From Triops longicaudatus (lineage: Eukaryota; Arthropoda; Branchiopoda; Notostraca; Triopsidae), in contig JAGQDJ010000094.1 in the NCBI GenBank assembly GCA_022885665.1, forward strand, positions 146,909 through 210,908: 64,000 nucleotides of DNA, read 5' to 3'. Below are positions 50,801 through 60,224 of the stretch, one piece after another. Position 1 is the stretch's first letter. The number at the start of each line of letters is the position of its first letter. The position numbers and the translations under genes were made by a program. The notes under the pieces are model-generated. The model saw nothing but the letters and a program-made list of their open reading frames with translations. It ran no database searches and was not told the DNA's origin.

Positions 50801-53800
50801 GCCTCGACGGTGGCTTCCTGCCGTCACCGGAATTGGCGGGCGGGGAAGTTGGCGAAGGTTGGCTTAAGTTAGAGGCGTTGCTTCCGGGAGTATGCTTGCG
50901 CAATGGAGTGAGATTACGTTTTTCAGTGCTTTTCGGCTCAGAAGCTTCGAGTTTCTCGCGAGTGATGGGTAAGGGGGCGTGTACAGGCGCTTTGGCTCCA
51001 GCTTTGTGCTCACTGTCGAAGGTCTTGCGTTCTTCGACCACAGAAGGCGTGACAGGCGAAGCCTCTTCGAAATCGGCTGGTTCGTCGGCCCAGCAAGGAA
51101 TGATGTCAAAGTTCAACTTGATGTCCAACGCTGTAGGCGTTACGGTTGTCGTAGTATTATCTCCAGGCGTTTCGGAGGTGGCGGTTGTTGAAAAGGGAGC
51201 TGCTGCAGGCGCGGAGCTTGTGGCTGGTGAGGGTCTGAAATCGTCTTTGCTGCCTTTTGAATCACGGCTCACGCGTGAGTCACGGGAATCCGGCCGCGCA
51301 GGCCGTTCTCGCTCGTCTTCTTTACGTGTAAAACGCAAGGACTGCTCACGATCGCGATCACGGTCCCTATCACGTTCACGCTCCCAATTTTTGCCTTCCT
51401 CTTTCCAGTCCCGCTCCTCCCGCCCGTAGCGGTCTTTCGAGCTCCGTTTGTCGCCCTGGTCGTCTTTGAAGTCCCGTCGGTCTTCACGGTCCCTGTCGCG
51501 TTCTCGCTCGCGATCACGATCCCAATCTCGCTCGTCCTCACGTTCTGTTGCATTGCGGCTACTTTCATCAGGGTAGCGACGATTCCAATCTCCTCTGGAC
51601 CAATTCCTGTGCAAAACAACAGTCACAGTTTAGTTGAATATACCATACCGTAAGCCCTCAAACTAGCATGCAATTTCACGTCACACGGCCTCGTACTAGA
51701 CTTCAGCTTGCATGACCATTTGTATTCAATGAAGTTCTTTCGAGACAGTCTCGACACGAGCCTTAAATGTCAAGGTATTTAAGTTAAGCTTTCTTTCTTT
51801 TCAGTTTCTCTACTTTACCAGCTATTGAGAAGCACTGGGTTAAATTGTCTCCTTCCATTTAACGCTCGTTCGGTTATTTCTACAATCTTAATGTATTGTG
51901 TATCTGTAATTACCTCTCGTTATCGCGTTCTTTGCCAGCCCAATCGCGTTCTCTTTCTTTGCCAGGCCCGGACATGGGCGGTGTGGGTGACCCAGGGCCT
52001 TCGCGGCCGCTTCCTGGACCGCCTACACGGTTTCTCAGCTCTTGCTGTCTCTGAAGGCGTGGCGGTAAAGAAGATTGGTAAGGTCGACCCGCACCACTAT
52101 CAAACCCTGCGCGTCCAGTCTAAACGAAACAAAAGAATACATTAACGGCCTGAAGCACTAATATCTTAAGTAAACATACCTGCATTTTTGAGGGACCATA
52201 ACTACCTCCACGATCTCGCTCACCCCGGTCGCGGTCTCGATCACGGTCCCGGTCTCTATCAAGACGATCTCTGTCCATCCGGTCGCGATCCCAATCACGG
52301 TCACGGTCATCTCTTCGATCGGGTGACATGTCCCTTTCGCGCCCACGATCGTCCATTTTCTTCCCGCTGGGCATTCCCCCCTAAAAAAGGGTGTTAACTT
52401 ATGCTTATAATAGATTGACTTTTCTTCGTAGTATACCTGTCTTGTCTGTTCAAACCGCCTATCTTCTTCTTCCCGGCGTAACCTTGCTCGCTCGGCAGCC
52501 ATATTTTCCTCATCTTTTTGCTGTCGCCTCCTTTCACTCCATAATTCCTCTTCATCCATCGGTCTGTAATTTCGTTCGCCTTGTCCGGGCTGCTAATGGA
52601 GAGTCAAGCGTGAGAAATGAATGAAATAAAAAGTTAACTCCGTTGGCGAAAAACTTACAGGTCCTCGTGACGGAGGATATGAACCCTGTCGATCCCGGTC
52701 TTTTGCTGCAACATACGGTGCTGGTGGCGGGCCTGACGTCGCGGGAGGAGGCACATTAACAGCTCGTCCTTGACCTTGAATACTATCCGCCCACTTGCTA
52801 TTGCGTTCTTCTTTTTCGCGGGATTCTTCCCGGTCATTTTCTCTCCATTTCCTTCGGCCAGAATCCTTCTTGTCTTCCTTTTCTTCGTCGTCGCTGAACG
52901 ACAACTTTTTACTAAAAAGTCACAAAATTAAGCATCTTTACGGTTTTTTGTAAAGCGTATCGCTTGTTACTTTTCTTTACAATAATTACAAATCAGGAGT
53001 ATACACATTGCGGCAACCAAACGAGTGAGTTTGGTTTACACTCTCCAACGGTACAAATTTGTTATGAACTACCACTTAAATAGATTGTTTAAGAGAGTTA
53101 TACATTATAAATTACTGTTAAAGTAAAACAGTGTTTAATACAGACAAAGTGCATTATAGTGTGATATTGAATTTTTCGAAATAACTGTACGAAATATCAA
53201 AACAAAATAACGAAAAACTAAGAATTTTAGTACACAATTGTGCGTTTTTCCAGAATAATGGAGGGCAATCTTACTTATAATCAATTTCGTCTTGAGTATT
53301 CGCCCAGCCACCGTCGTCTTTCGCAATTTCGTCCATCATATGCAAATCCTCTTCCTTAATAATAGGCCTCGGGAAGACCTCACCTTCAATAGGCACAGGC
53401 TGTCTCGGGGCGTTTCCGTTTCCTCGGTAACGCGGTTCATTGTAGGGCATTCTGCCCCGTGGGGGCATAGGCATATTGAGCGGCATTCCTCCTTGACCCG
53501 GTCCTGGCATCCGTCCACGGAACATGAACGGTGGCAGCATGGCTGGAAACGGTCCTGGACCGTGCAGCGGTCCTTGGTTAGGCGGCCGGGGGCCCAGGGC
53601 CGGTCCCTGTCCTGTATTGGTTATCGGGCCGACCGGGCCCGCTGCTCCACCCGCGGCAGCTTGAACTACCAAACTCTCCCCTGTCACACGCAAGAAAAAG
53701 TGGTCAGACATGAAGCAATTGTGAAATCCAAGAAACATGATCAAAACCCAGAAAAAGTTGTTGCATAAAATGTGAAAAGTAACAATAAATAACTGAATAA

Positions 53801-54439
53801 ATAATTACGTTGTGGACGTAAACTCGGGCCGGGGCCATAAGGACCGGTATCGTGCGGACCGGCGGTGCTGGCTGGTTGGGGCGGTGTCGGAATCGGTGCT
53901 TGTTCGAGGGCTAAGGAAGGAAATTCTTGTTGGAAGCGCTTGTCTAGATAGGCGGTTCCTTGTGGCGGTCCGGATGGACCGACACCTGAGCGATTTTTGT
54001 CTGCAAGAGGAGCATGATGTGCAGCAGCGGCACCTGAGGAGGCGGGAGTCGGCTGTGAGTGCGGGGAAGGCTGGGGAGGCGTGGCTAAGGGTGTGGGTAC
54101 AGAGGTGACGGGAGCAGGCGGAGTCGGTGTCGCTTGCGACGGAGTGCCTTCGGTAGAAGGCGGCTGAGTTCCGGCGACCCATCCTGTGCTGCCGGGCGGT
54201 ACGAGATTAACGTTGGGGTCTTGACCACCACTTTCGGACTTTAGACTTGGTAGATTGACGGGGAGCGGGACACGACGACCAGAAGGGACTTTACCCAAGC
54301 TTTGCATGCCATGTTTGGGAGCGGCGGTTTTTTGCTGGGGTTCAACAGTATTGCCTTTGTACAAATTGTTAATATTGAGCGCCGAGTACTTGGATTTTCC
54401 TTTCTCCCCCTTTGTGGCTGTCCCTGAGGAAGCAGACAT
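44883..54439 (-). CDS. PRRC2: PRRC2 (BAT2) family protein, nocte-like
   Basis: A large, mostly disordered cytoplasmic protein; PRRC2 proteins promote translation and stress-granule assembly, and Drosophila nocte acts in temperature entrainment of the clock. From the 5' end the coding exons are 54439-53809, 53680-53275, 52911-52659, 52592-52437, 52380-52180, 52119-51914, 51606-49625, 49486-49335, 49268-49074, 48914-48636, 48447-48208, 47994-47722, 47302-46478, 46215-45730, 45405-45057 and 44989-44883, giving 2246 residues with all phases matching. The N-terminal BAT2 domain is clear: KYSALNINNLYKG, PKHGMQSLGKV, VPLPVNLPSLKSE and DPNVNLVPPGSTGW. Exon 3 starts KKLSFSDDEE. Exon 5 has a long Asp-Arg repeat. 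Exon 7 holds RD/RE-rich and RGG segments (about residues 970-1080). NAWEKPISS and VETIVFENTNF follow. The C-terminal half is Gly/Pro/Gln/His-rich. The exon 4 acceptor may shift by one codon, and the last exon is the least conserved. Confidence 0.95.
47424..47512. mobile_element. Fragment of MITE-like element in PRRC2 intron
   Basis: It ends with GTTCGTTATAACGAGATTCTTTTGTA, close to the right end of the 30,235 element. Its left portion reads GACGTAACGAACTTCGG. It appears truncated by, or fused to, the next element. Confidence 0.4.
47513..47690. mobile_element. ~180-bp MITE-like element in PRRC2 intron
   Basis: Inner terminal repeats are ATAACGTACACGG at the left and, inverted from the right, ATAACGTACACCGG. 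It aligns along its length with the element at 56,692-56,874. Shared blocks include TCCGTTATAGC/TCCGTAATAGCC, CGTAACAGCCAG/CGTAATAGCCAG, GTGGACTTATACACAACAGCCGAT and CGTTACAACCGGTGTACGTT. It is non-coding. Confidence 0.65.
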
Positions 54440-55525
54440 GCTGGACAAGACACACCATCAGGTTTTTGCACACCCACAGAACGAACCTGGATTCTGGATA
54501 CAAAGAAAATACACAAAGACCAGGGATTATGGATCTCTGACAAGTTACGCAACAATCATCTACAGTGAAACGTTCAGATAATCACTTCGATTACAGCTAT
54601 ATAAACGCATTTAATTTCTATGGGAATGTTGTCTAGATGATAATTTAAGTTTTTCGGAAGTAGCGGCGATCCGAATGTTCAATAATTAATTACTTTGGGC
54701 TTCAATATGACTGGAACGTTAACCCAACCCGTAAAAACAGTTTATCTAGTCCGTTATCTTTTTACAGTAAACAGTTCAAGTTTAGATTGTTACAAATTAA
54801 CAACCATAGCCTAGAGAGAAGAAAATATTAAGTCAGAACTGATGCAAAAGCTAATGAATAAGTTCAGTGTTTGTTTGACTGAGGATATACGTCACCCAAA
54901 TTGCAAAAAAAGAGTTGCGAAATCTGGGCCTAAGTAAGTTTAATAAGGCTTACCAAGGTTCGTCCGATAGGTTTAATCCTTTTGATAAAAACGGGTTAAC
55001 TTGAAAATCACCGATGACACGGATATTTCACGATAAGGTTTAGAATTTTAGCATGTAAACAAACCTTCAGGTATGCAAAGATGGCGTTCAGCGTCACTGC
55101 GCCGGCGTATGACTCGACCCAACTTACGCGACTCTGCGATTAGCAAATTCAAACCAATGCCAAGGATAACTTTAAAAATTTTTTACAAATTGCAGGCAGC
55201 TCCCTGGATTTCCTTGTTAAGCAAGCTTTGAGCGTTCTACTGTATAACTAATTTTTATTTCTGTTGTATGCTATCCATAAATATTTTTTATGCGTTTGAA
55301 GTGTCAAAAACACCTCTAGTTCTCACAAATTCACACCAGAGGCGCAAAATAACACTTTTGCACTTAACATTCATCAACCGCTTTCCTACACAATTCTCGC
55401 AAAATATAAACGCAACAACGTGGTTTGCTAAAGGACAATTAGATCGTCTTCGGAAATTTTAGTGCAAAACATAATTGTGTGGAAGCTTTCAAGCAATTTT
55501 GATCGCGTCTCATAGCCACATTGTA
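54440..55525. promoter_or_regulatory. Head-to-head PRRC2 / WDR46 promoter interval
   Basis: The PRRC2 and WDR46 start codons are 1,086 nt apart in divergent orientation. On the PRRC2 side a splice acceptor (CTTGTCCAG) lies one base before the ATG, and a matching donor (CCTTG-GTAAGCC, minus strand) ends a candidate 5' non-coding exon at 54,954. The most G+C-rich part is at about 55,075-55,150 and carries AAGATGGCG. WDR46 transcription probably starts at 55.2-55.5 kb. The shared promoter is an inference from layout. Confidence 0.55.
55078..55086 (+). promoter_or_regulatory. YY1/Pho-like motif
   Basis: AAGATGGCG matches the core of the YY1 (Pleiohomeotic) site common near start sites of housekeeping genes, and lies in the divergent promoter between PRRC2 and WDR46. 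Confidence 0.4.
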
Positions 55526-58418
55526 ATGGCGCGATATTTTCACAAAGAACAATCTACTGAGTTAAATGGTGATTCGGAAAAAAGTAACAATGTGTCCATC
55601 AAATCCGAGAATAAAGTCAAACTGTTTGACTTAACGCGCAAGAACTTTTCAAACTTTCAGTCACGTTCTGGCAATAGAAATAATGTCCTTGGCGGTAAAA
55701 GGACTGGCAAACCGGAAGATTCGGAAACACCGGACCCTTATCCAGGCCGAGCCCCAATTCCAGAAGAAAAGCTTCAAAGACACAGTCGTGGCGAAGGCGT
55801 GAAGAAAGGCAAGGGCCTCAGAACTAAAGTAACATCTAAAAAGCAAGCTAAGCGGGAACGTCAGATTGTTTTCGCTAACCAACAAGCGGCACGTTCGGAG
55901 CTTTTGCTGCTCGAAGAGAGCGGTTTTATAGAACCGGACGAAAATGAGTTCACTGGGAGAATCACACAAGAAGAGATTGAAAATGCAGTCGATATTACCA
56001 GTGCGGCTAAGCATTTTGACCTGAAACTTGAATTCGGAGAGTATAAGTATGTTTAAGTGTTTTTTTTTTACTATATGAATGTAATTTGCTATCAATAGAA
56101 AACATGAAAATTCTTATCATAGGATGAGGTACTCGCGCAATGGAAGGCATTTACTTCTGGGTGGTCGTAAAGGTCATGTTGCGGCTCTGGACTGGGTTAC
56201 AAAAGACCTAATGTGCGAGATGAACGTCATGGAATCGGTACATGATGTCTGTTGGCTCCATAACGAAACCATGTACGCGGTGGCGCAGAAGAAATGGACC
56301 TACATTTATGATAATAGCGGCATTGAACTCCATTGCATTAAGAAATTGGACAACATTACCCACATGGAATTTCTTCCGTATCACTTCTTGCTAGCTACGG
56401 CTGTAAGCCCTATCTAATGTTGCAAAATAGACGAAAGTCTTTAAAGTAGTATTTCTTCCATGGTTGCAGAACGACAAAGGCTGGTTAAGCTGGTTAGATG
56501 TTTCTGTTGGAAAACTTATCCAACAGTTTCCTACACGATTAGGCCGACTGGATATCATGTGCCAAAATCCGTATAATGCTGTTTTATGCCTTGGACATAG
56601 CAAAGGTAACAACAGCAGATCAAACGCTCGTTTGAACGGTTTTTTTTTTTTTTTTTGCTAAATTATTTCAATCTAACTTATACTACATATTACTTTAAAT
56701 TCTCGCTATAACATACACACAGAGGAACAGAAAATTCGTCCGTAATAGCCGATTGCACGTAATAGCCAGTTTTGTAATAAATGCCTTTCATTTGCTGGAA
56801 TATGTGGACTTGTACACAATAGCCGATTATTCGTTGTAACTGGTGTATGTTAAAGCGAGGTTTTACTTTACTTTGGGGATGTTTTTATTTATTATTTCTA
56901 GACTGGCAAAATGCTGTCTTGTTATAATCAAAGCTAACCCTAAAATGTTTTCTTAGGAACGGTAACCATGTGGACGCCTAATATGAAAGAACCCGTAGCC
57001 AAAATGCTTTGTCATAAGCAACCAATCAGAGCAATTACAGTAGATCCAAGAGGTTTGTATTTGGCTACCGCTGGTGTGGATTCAACGTTGAAGGTTTGGG
57101 ATGTTCGGAACTTCAAGTGTTTAAGCACATACCGTGTTGGCGTTGGGGCGTCCAATCTTTCGTTTAGCCAAAAAGGATTATTGGCCGTTTCCATGGGTAA
57201 CGTCGTAGAAGTAAGTTACAAGTTTTTGCGAACGTGTACGTTATTCAAAATTACAGTGTATAATTATTCAATAGCTTACGTACGATTTTCAAACGTCCGT
57301 TTTGTTTCAAGAATTACCCTTTTTCTTCAAGAATTTTTTATTATCATTTCATAGACGTGTCACCATTTATTAATTCAAAATTAATATTGTGCACTATTTT
57401 TTGGTGAATTTTTTTTTATTCAAAGCGATATGTTAACGTCTTTCATTTTCGTTAGGTATATCGAGATTTGACGTTAAAAGGAAATGACGGACTGGATAGC
57501 GACAGGCCCAGAGCGAAAGGTTACCCATACTTGCGACATAAAGTGGCGGGCCTTATTTCCAACTCACAATTTTGCCCTTATGAAGATATTTTGGGTATTG
57601 GTCATAGGGATGGCTTTACTAGCATGTTGGTGCCAGGTAATTTCAGTCAACCTATATAAATTTTGATGTGAAACATATGTGGTTGGGGGATTAAGGTGCC
57701 GGTGAACCGAACTTTGACGCTTTGGAAAGCAATCCGTTCCAGAACAAGGCACAGCGTCGTGAAGCAGAAGTCAAGGCTTTGTTGGAGAAGGTAAGGATTA
57801 AGGCTTGTTACAATTGGGCGTTTCAAGGCAAAGCGTTTTTCTCGTAGATTCAACCTGAGTTGATTAGCCTGGACCCTAGTCAACTAGGGGAGGTTGACAA
57901 GCCCACTTTACAAGAAAGTTTGGAAGCCAAGCAGAAGCTGTTACACGTCCGAGTACCGAAAATTACGGTAGTTTCTAAGAAAGATGTTGGTACTGCCAAG
58001 AAGCATCACATCAAGAAACAAGTTCAAGACGAGAGAAAACGAGTAAGATTATTTGAAAATTAATTGCGAATAGTTCCCACAAATAATTCTTGAATGTCAA
58101 AGAAATTTTAAATGTTTCTTTTAAGTTTTGTGATTTACAAGGGCAAATTTTTTAAATAATTGTGAGTTTGACTATGTTGCATTTCATATTAATGCATGTT
58201 TTCTTTGCTATTGCTACGACAGTTCTAGAATTAACCTTGCATTTACTAACTTATATTTATATTTGTTTCAGGAGTTCGTAAAAACAGCATTGAAGAGGAA
58301 AAGAGAACTCGAAGAGGGAGAAGAAAAGGAAGATAAAAATAAAATGGTTAAGCCAGCTCGCAAACAACGGAAGCAAGTACTCGATCGATTTAAGCCGAAG
58401 CCCGAGCGTAAAGTGTAA
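55526..58418 (+). CDS. WDR46: WDR46 / Utp7 small-subunit processome WD40 protein
   Basis: WDR46 (BING4; yeast Utp7) is a nucleolar WD40 protein of the small-subunit processome, needed for 18S rRNA maturation. Coding exons are 55526-56046, 56123-56402, 56470-56605, 56957-57210, 57456-57636, 57696-57790, 57848-58042 and 58272-58418, giving 602 residues against about 610 in human. The basic N-terminal region includes KKQAKRERQIVF. WD-type strands follow: GRHLLLGGRKGHVAALDW, AVLCLGHSKGTVTMWTPN and GLYLATAGVDSTLKVWDV. The signature BING4 C-terminal block reads FCPYEDILGIGHRDGFTSM, then GAGEPNFDALESNPFQN and PELISLDP. The C-terminus is a lysine/arginine-rich tail. The chosen ATG is the first in frame with MARYFHKEQS; an upstream TTG extension is not needed. 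Intron 3 carries a MITE-like insertion. AATAAA lies 12 nt after the stop. Confidence 0.96.
56692..56874. mobile_element. ~180-bp MITE-like element in WDR46 intron 3
   Basis: The left end CTCGCTATAACATACACA and the inverted right end CTCGCTTTAACATACACC match at 16 of 18 positions. The outer bases TACTTTAAATT and TAAAGTAAAAC are also similar. It is homologous to the PRRC2 intron copy. It is non-coding and makes up about half of the 351-nt intron. Confidence 0.7.
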
Positions 58419-58430
58419 TCCATTGAAGTG

Positions 58431-58436
58431 AATAAA
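58431..58436 (+). terminator. WDR46 polyadenylation signal
   Basis: AATAAA lies 12 nt after the WDR46 stop codon. Cleavage 10-30 nt further on would fall at about 58,446-58,466, at or inside the 3' end of the convergent C1orf131-like gene. Confidence 0.65.
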
Positions 58437-58460
58437 TGAAGAGTTTTTGGGAATCGTACG

Positions 58461-58466
58461 TTTATT
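58461..58466 (-). terminator. C1orf131-like polyadenylation signal overlapping the stop codon
   Basis: On the minus strand the sequence is TAATAAA, so the TAA stop (58,467-58,465) overlaps AATAAA (58,466-58,461). Cleavage would fall near 58,431-58,451, overlapping the WDR46 3' end. Confidence 0.65.
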
Positions 58467-59214
58467 ATCGTTTGCTTTTAATACGCTGAATATTAGATCT
58501 GCTAAGTTTCTGGACACCACCACTGAACTTGCCAAATTGGGAGTCAAACCCAGCAACTTTATTTTTGTCCCGCTTTTTCTTCGATTTCGTCATCGTTTTG
58601 ACTCGGGATTTAAAGATTTCGTCCATCTCTTTTTGACGCTTCTCTTCTTCCTTGGCTTTCTTCTGCTGCGCTTGCAGGTCTTTGTAGTTAATTGCTTTAC
58701 GCTTGGGAGGAATGGCACCCAAAGAAATGGCCAATGCTGCACGGGCTTCTTCGCGATTAGCTTTCCCCATTCCTGCGATACCAAACTTCCGAACTTCGTG
58801 TCTTGCTTGTTCCAACGACATATCTGGCGTGCTGGCGTCTGCAGAGGTTTTATTGCCGGTTTGGTTTTTGTTAACCTTAGCCTTTTTCAGTTTCCTAGGA
58901 TCTTGGTAAACCACAACTTCGGGTTCAGCAACAACTTTAAGAAGCTTGGATGCCACAGTAGTGACTGCTCTGGGTTTCGGCAAAGAATTAGATGTACTTT
59001 CCAAGGGTTTCAAATCATCTAAACCAAATTTTTCTTTCAAATCTAGGAGCTTTTTGCTGACGGGTTTCTTCTCAACTTCTTGGGGCTTTTTGTTGTCATG
59101 TTTTCCTCCTTCATCCCCGTCGCTCCAGAAACTGTCTTCTCCTTCTCCATCAAAACTGTCGTCAAAATCTCCTTCGGAAACACTGTCGTCTGATTCGAAC
59201 ACTTTGGAGCTCAT
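58465..59214 (-). CDS. C1orf131 / Faf1-like ribosome biogenesis protein (DUF4602)
   Basis: An intronless 249-residue basic protein. In human, C1orf131 is a late-identified component of the small-subunit processome; yeast Faf1 is the proposed counterpart. The N-terminus is acidic and serine-rich (DSVSEGDFDDSFDGEGEDSF). A short helix LDLKEKFGLDDLKPLE follows. The DUF4602 core reads VRKFGIAGMGKANREEARA, LAISLGAIPPKRKAINYKDL, then a lysine-rich coiled stretch. The C-terminus GKFSGGVQKLSRSNIQRIKS corresponds to the family GRFKNGMLILS...I motif. The start ATG at 59,214 is the first in the frame, with a balanced upstream flank. The gene faces WDR46 tail to tail with 46 nt between stop codons, and both products act in the same processome. 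Confidence 0.85.
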   Translation of the reverse strand: MSSKVFESDDSVSEGDFDDSFDGEGEDSFWSDGDEGGKHDNKKPQEVEKKPVSKKLLDLKEKFGLDDLKPLESTSNSLPKPRAVTTVASKLLKVVAEPEVVVYQDPRKLKKAKVNKNQTGNKTSADASTPDMSLEQARHEVRKFGIAGMGKANREEARAALAISLGAIPPKRKAINYKDLQAQQKKAKEEEKRQKEMDEIFKSRVKTMTKSKKKRDKNKVAGFDSQFGKFSGGVQKLSRSNIQRIKSKR

Positions 59215-60211
59215 GGCGTGGAAAACTGATTTTACTTGAATTTTATCAACGGACTGTTAAGACATTGCGAAGACACGTGCTTGTTTTGTTTTAGATGGAA
59301 TGTTTCTTCGTCCATGTGCCACGAGTGTGAACCGCGAACCGTGGTTTAGGGAAAGTTTTTTTTTACCTTCGTGCGCAAAGGCCAGAGAGCCTCGACTTAC
59401 GCGAGCGCGAATGAAACTCGCACGGTGCGTAAGATTGGGAAAATAGTTATCAACGTTATAGTTATCAAATCACCGAATAATAGTATTCAATACCATAATA
59501 CCTAAAATGCCATTTTTCTTTTTCAAAAGAAATATTTTAAACATGTCTATGATCTTGTATGATTTTTAGATAATGCAAAACAAACTAGGGTACTTGACAT
59601 TCTTCAGGCTTCTTGGAATCCGAAACTAGTTTCAACGGAAATTGAAAGCTGATTTGAGTGCACAAATTCCCAATCGTCAAACTTTATTTGTCCTATTTAC
59701 GGTACGTTTTGCTTGAACTGTCCGTACTGCAAATAGGACGACCTCTCCTAGAAGCGACTTTGGCTACATCAAAGGAAGAGTACAAAAAAATCTTTCGCAA
59801 ATAGTTAGGATCTTTAAAATTAGGCTCGGGTCTGTTGAATGTTATTGCAGTGCACGAGAGCATTTCACAAGGGTAGAAAGAATTGTGAAGTAGTGTATTG
59901 CACCATTTGGTACCTTGGGAGAGACACTTTCTCAGACAATATTCCTTATCGATTCCCAGAAAGTTTTGGTGTTTCAGATGAGCCCAAATAATTTAGGCCT
60001 CGTTGAAACTACAAACAAGGTTTCACTTTTTGCTGGTTAGCAACCCTAATACCTAAAGGCCATCTGCAACGAATGGCTAAGAATGACTCCGTCGATATTC
60101 TCAGCTTATAAAAGCCCCAAAATGAAATTCATTTTTGCGTTATTCGTACCTAATATGCTTCTATACATCAAATTTACCGCTTTCAAGTCAAAGTTTTCAC
60201 TTCCATTACCT
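59215..60211. other. Spacer between C1orf131-like and eIF2B alpha genes
   Basis: About 1 kb holding the 5' flank of the C1orf131-like gene (59.2-59.45 kb, relatively G+C-rich around 59,260-59,430) and the region past the eIF2B alpha polyadenylation signal. No exon or RNA gene is recognised. Confidence 0.55.
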
Positions 60212-60217
60212 TTTATT
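60212..60217 (-). terminator. eIF2B alpha polyadenylation signal
   Basis: On the minus strand AATAAA begins 7 nt after the TAA stop at 60,227-60,225, giving a very short 3' UTR like those of the neighbouring genes. Confidence 0.6.
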
Positions 60218-60224
60218 ACAGTTC

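Noticed and set aside
50650..51429. 259-codon open frame on the plus strand
   Set aside because: It is the antisense of the large PRRC2 exon. The biased Arg/Asp/Pro codons of PRRC2 keep the opposite strand open.
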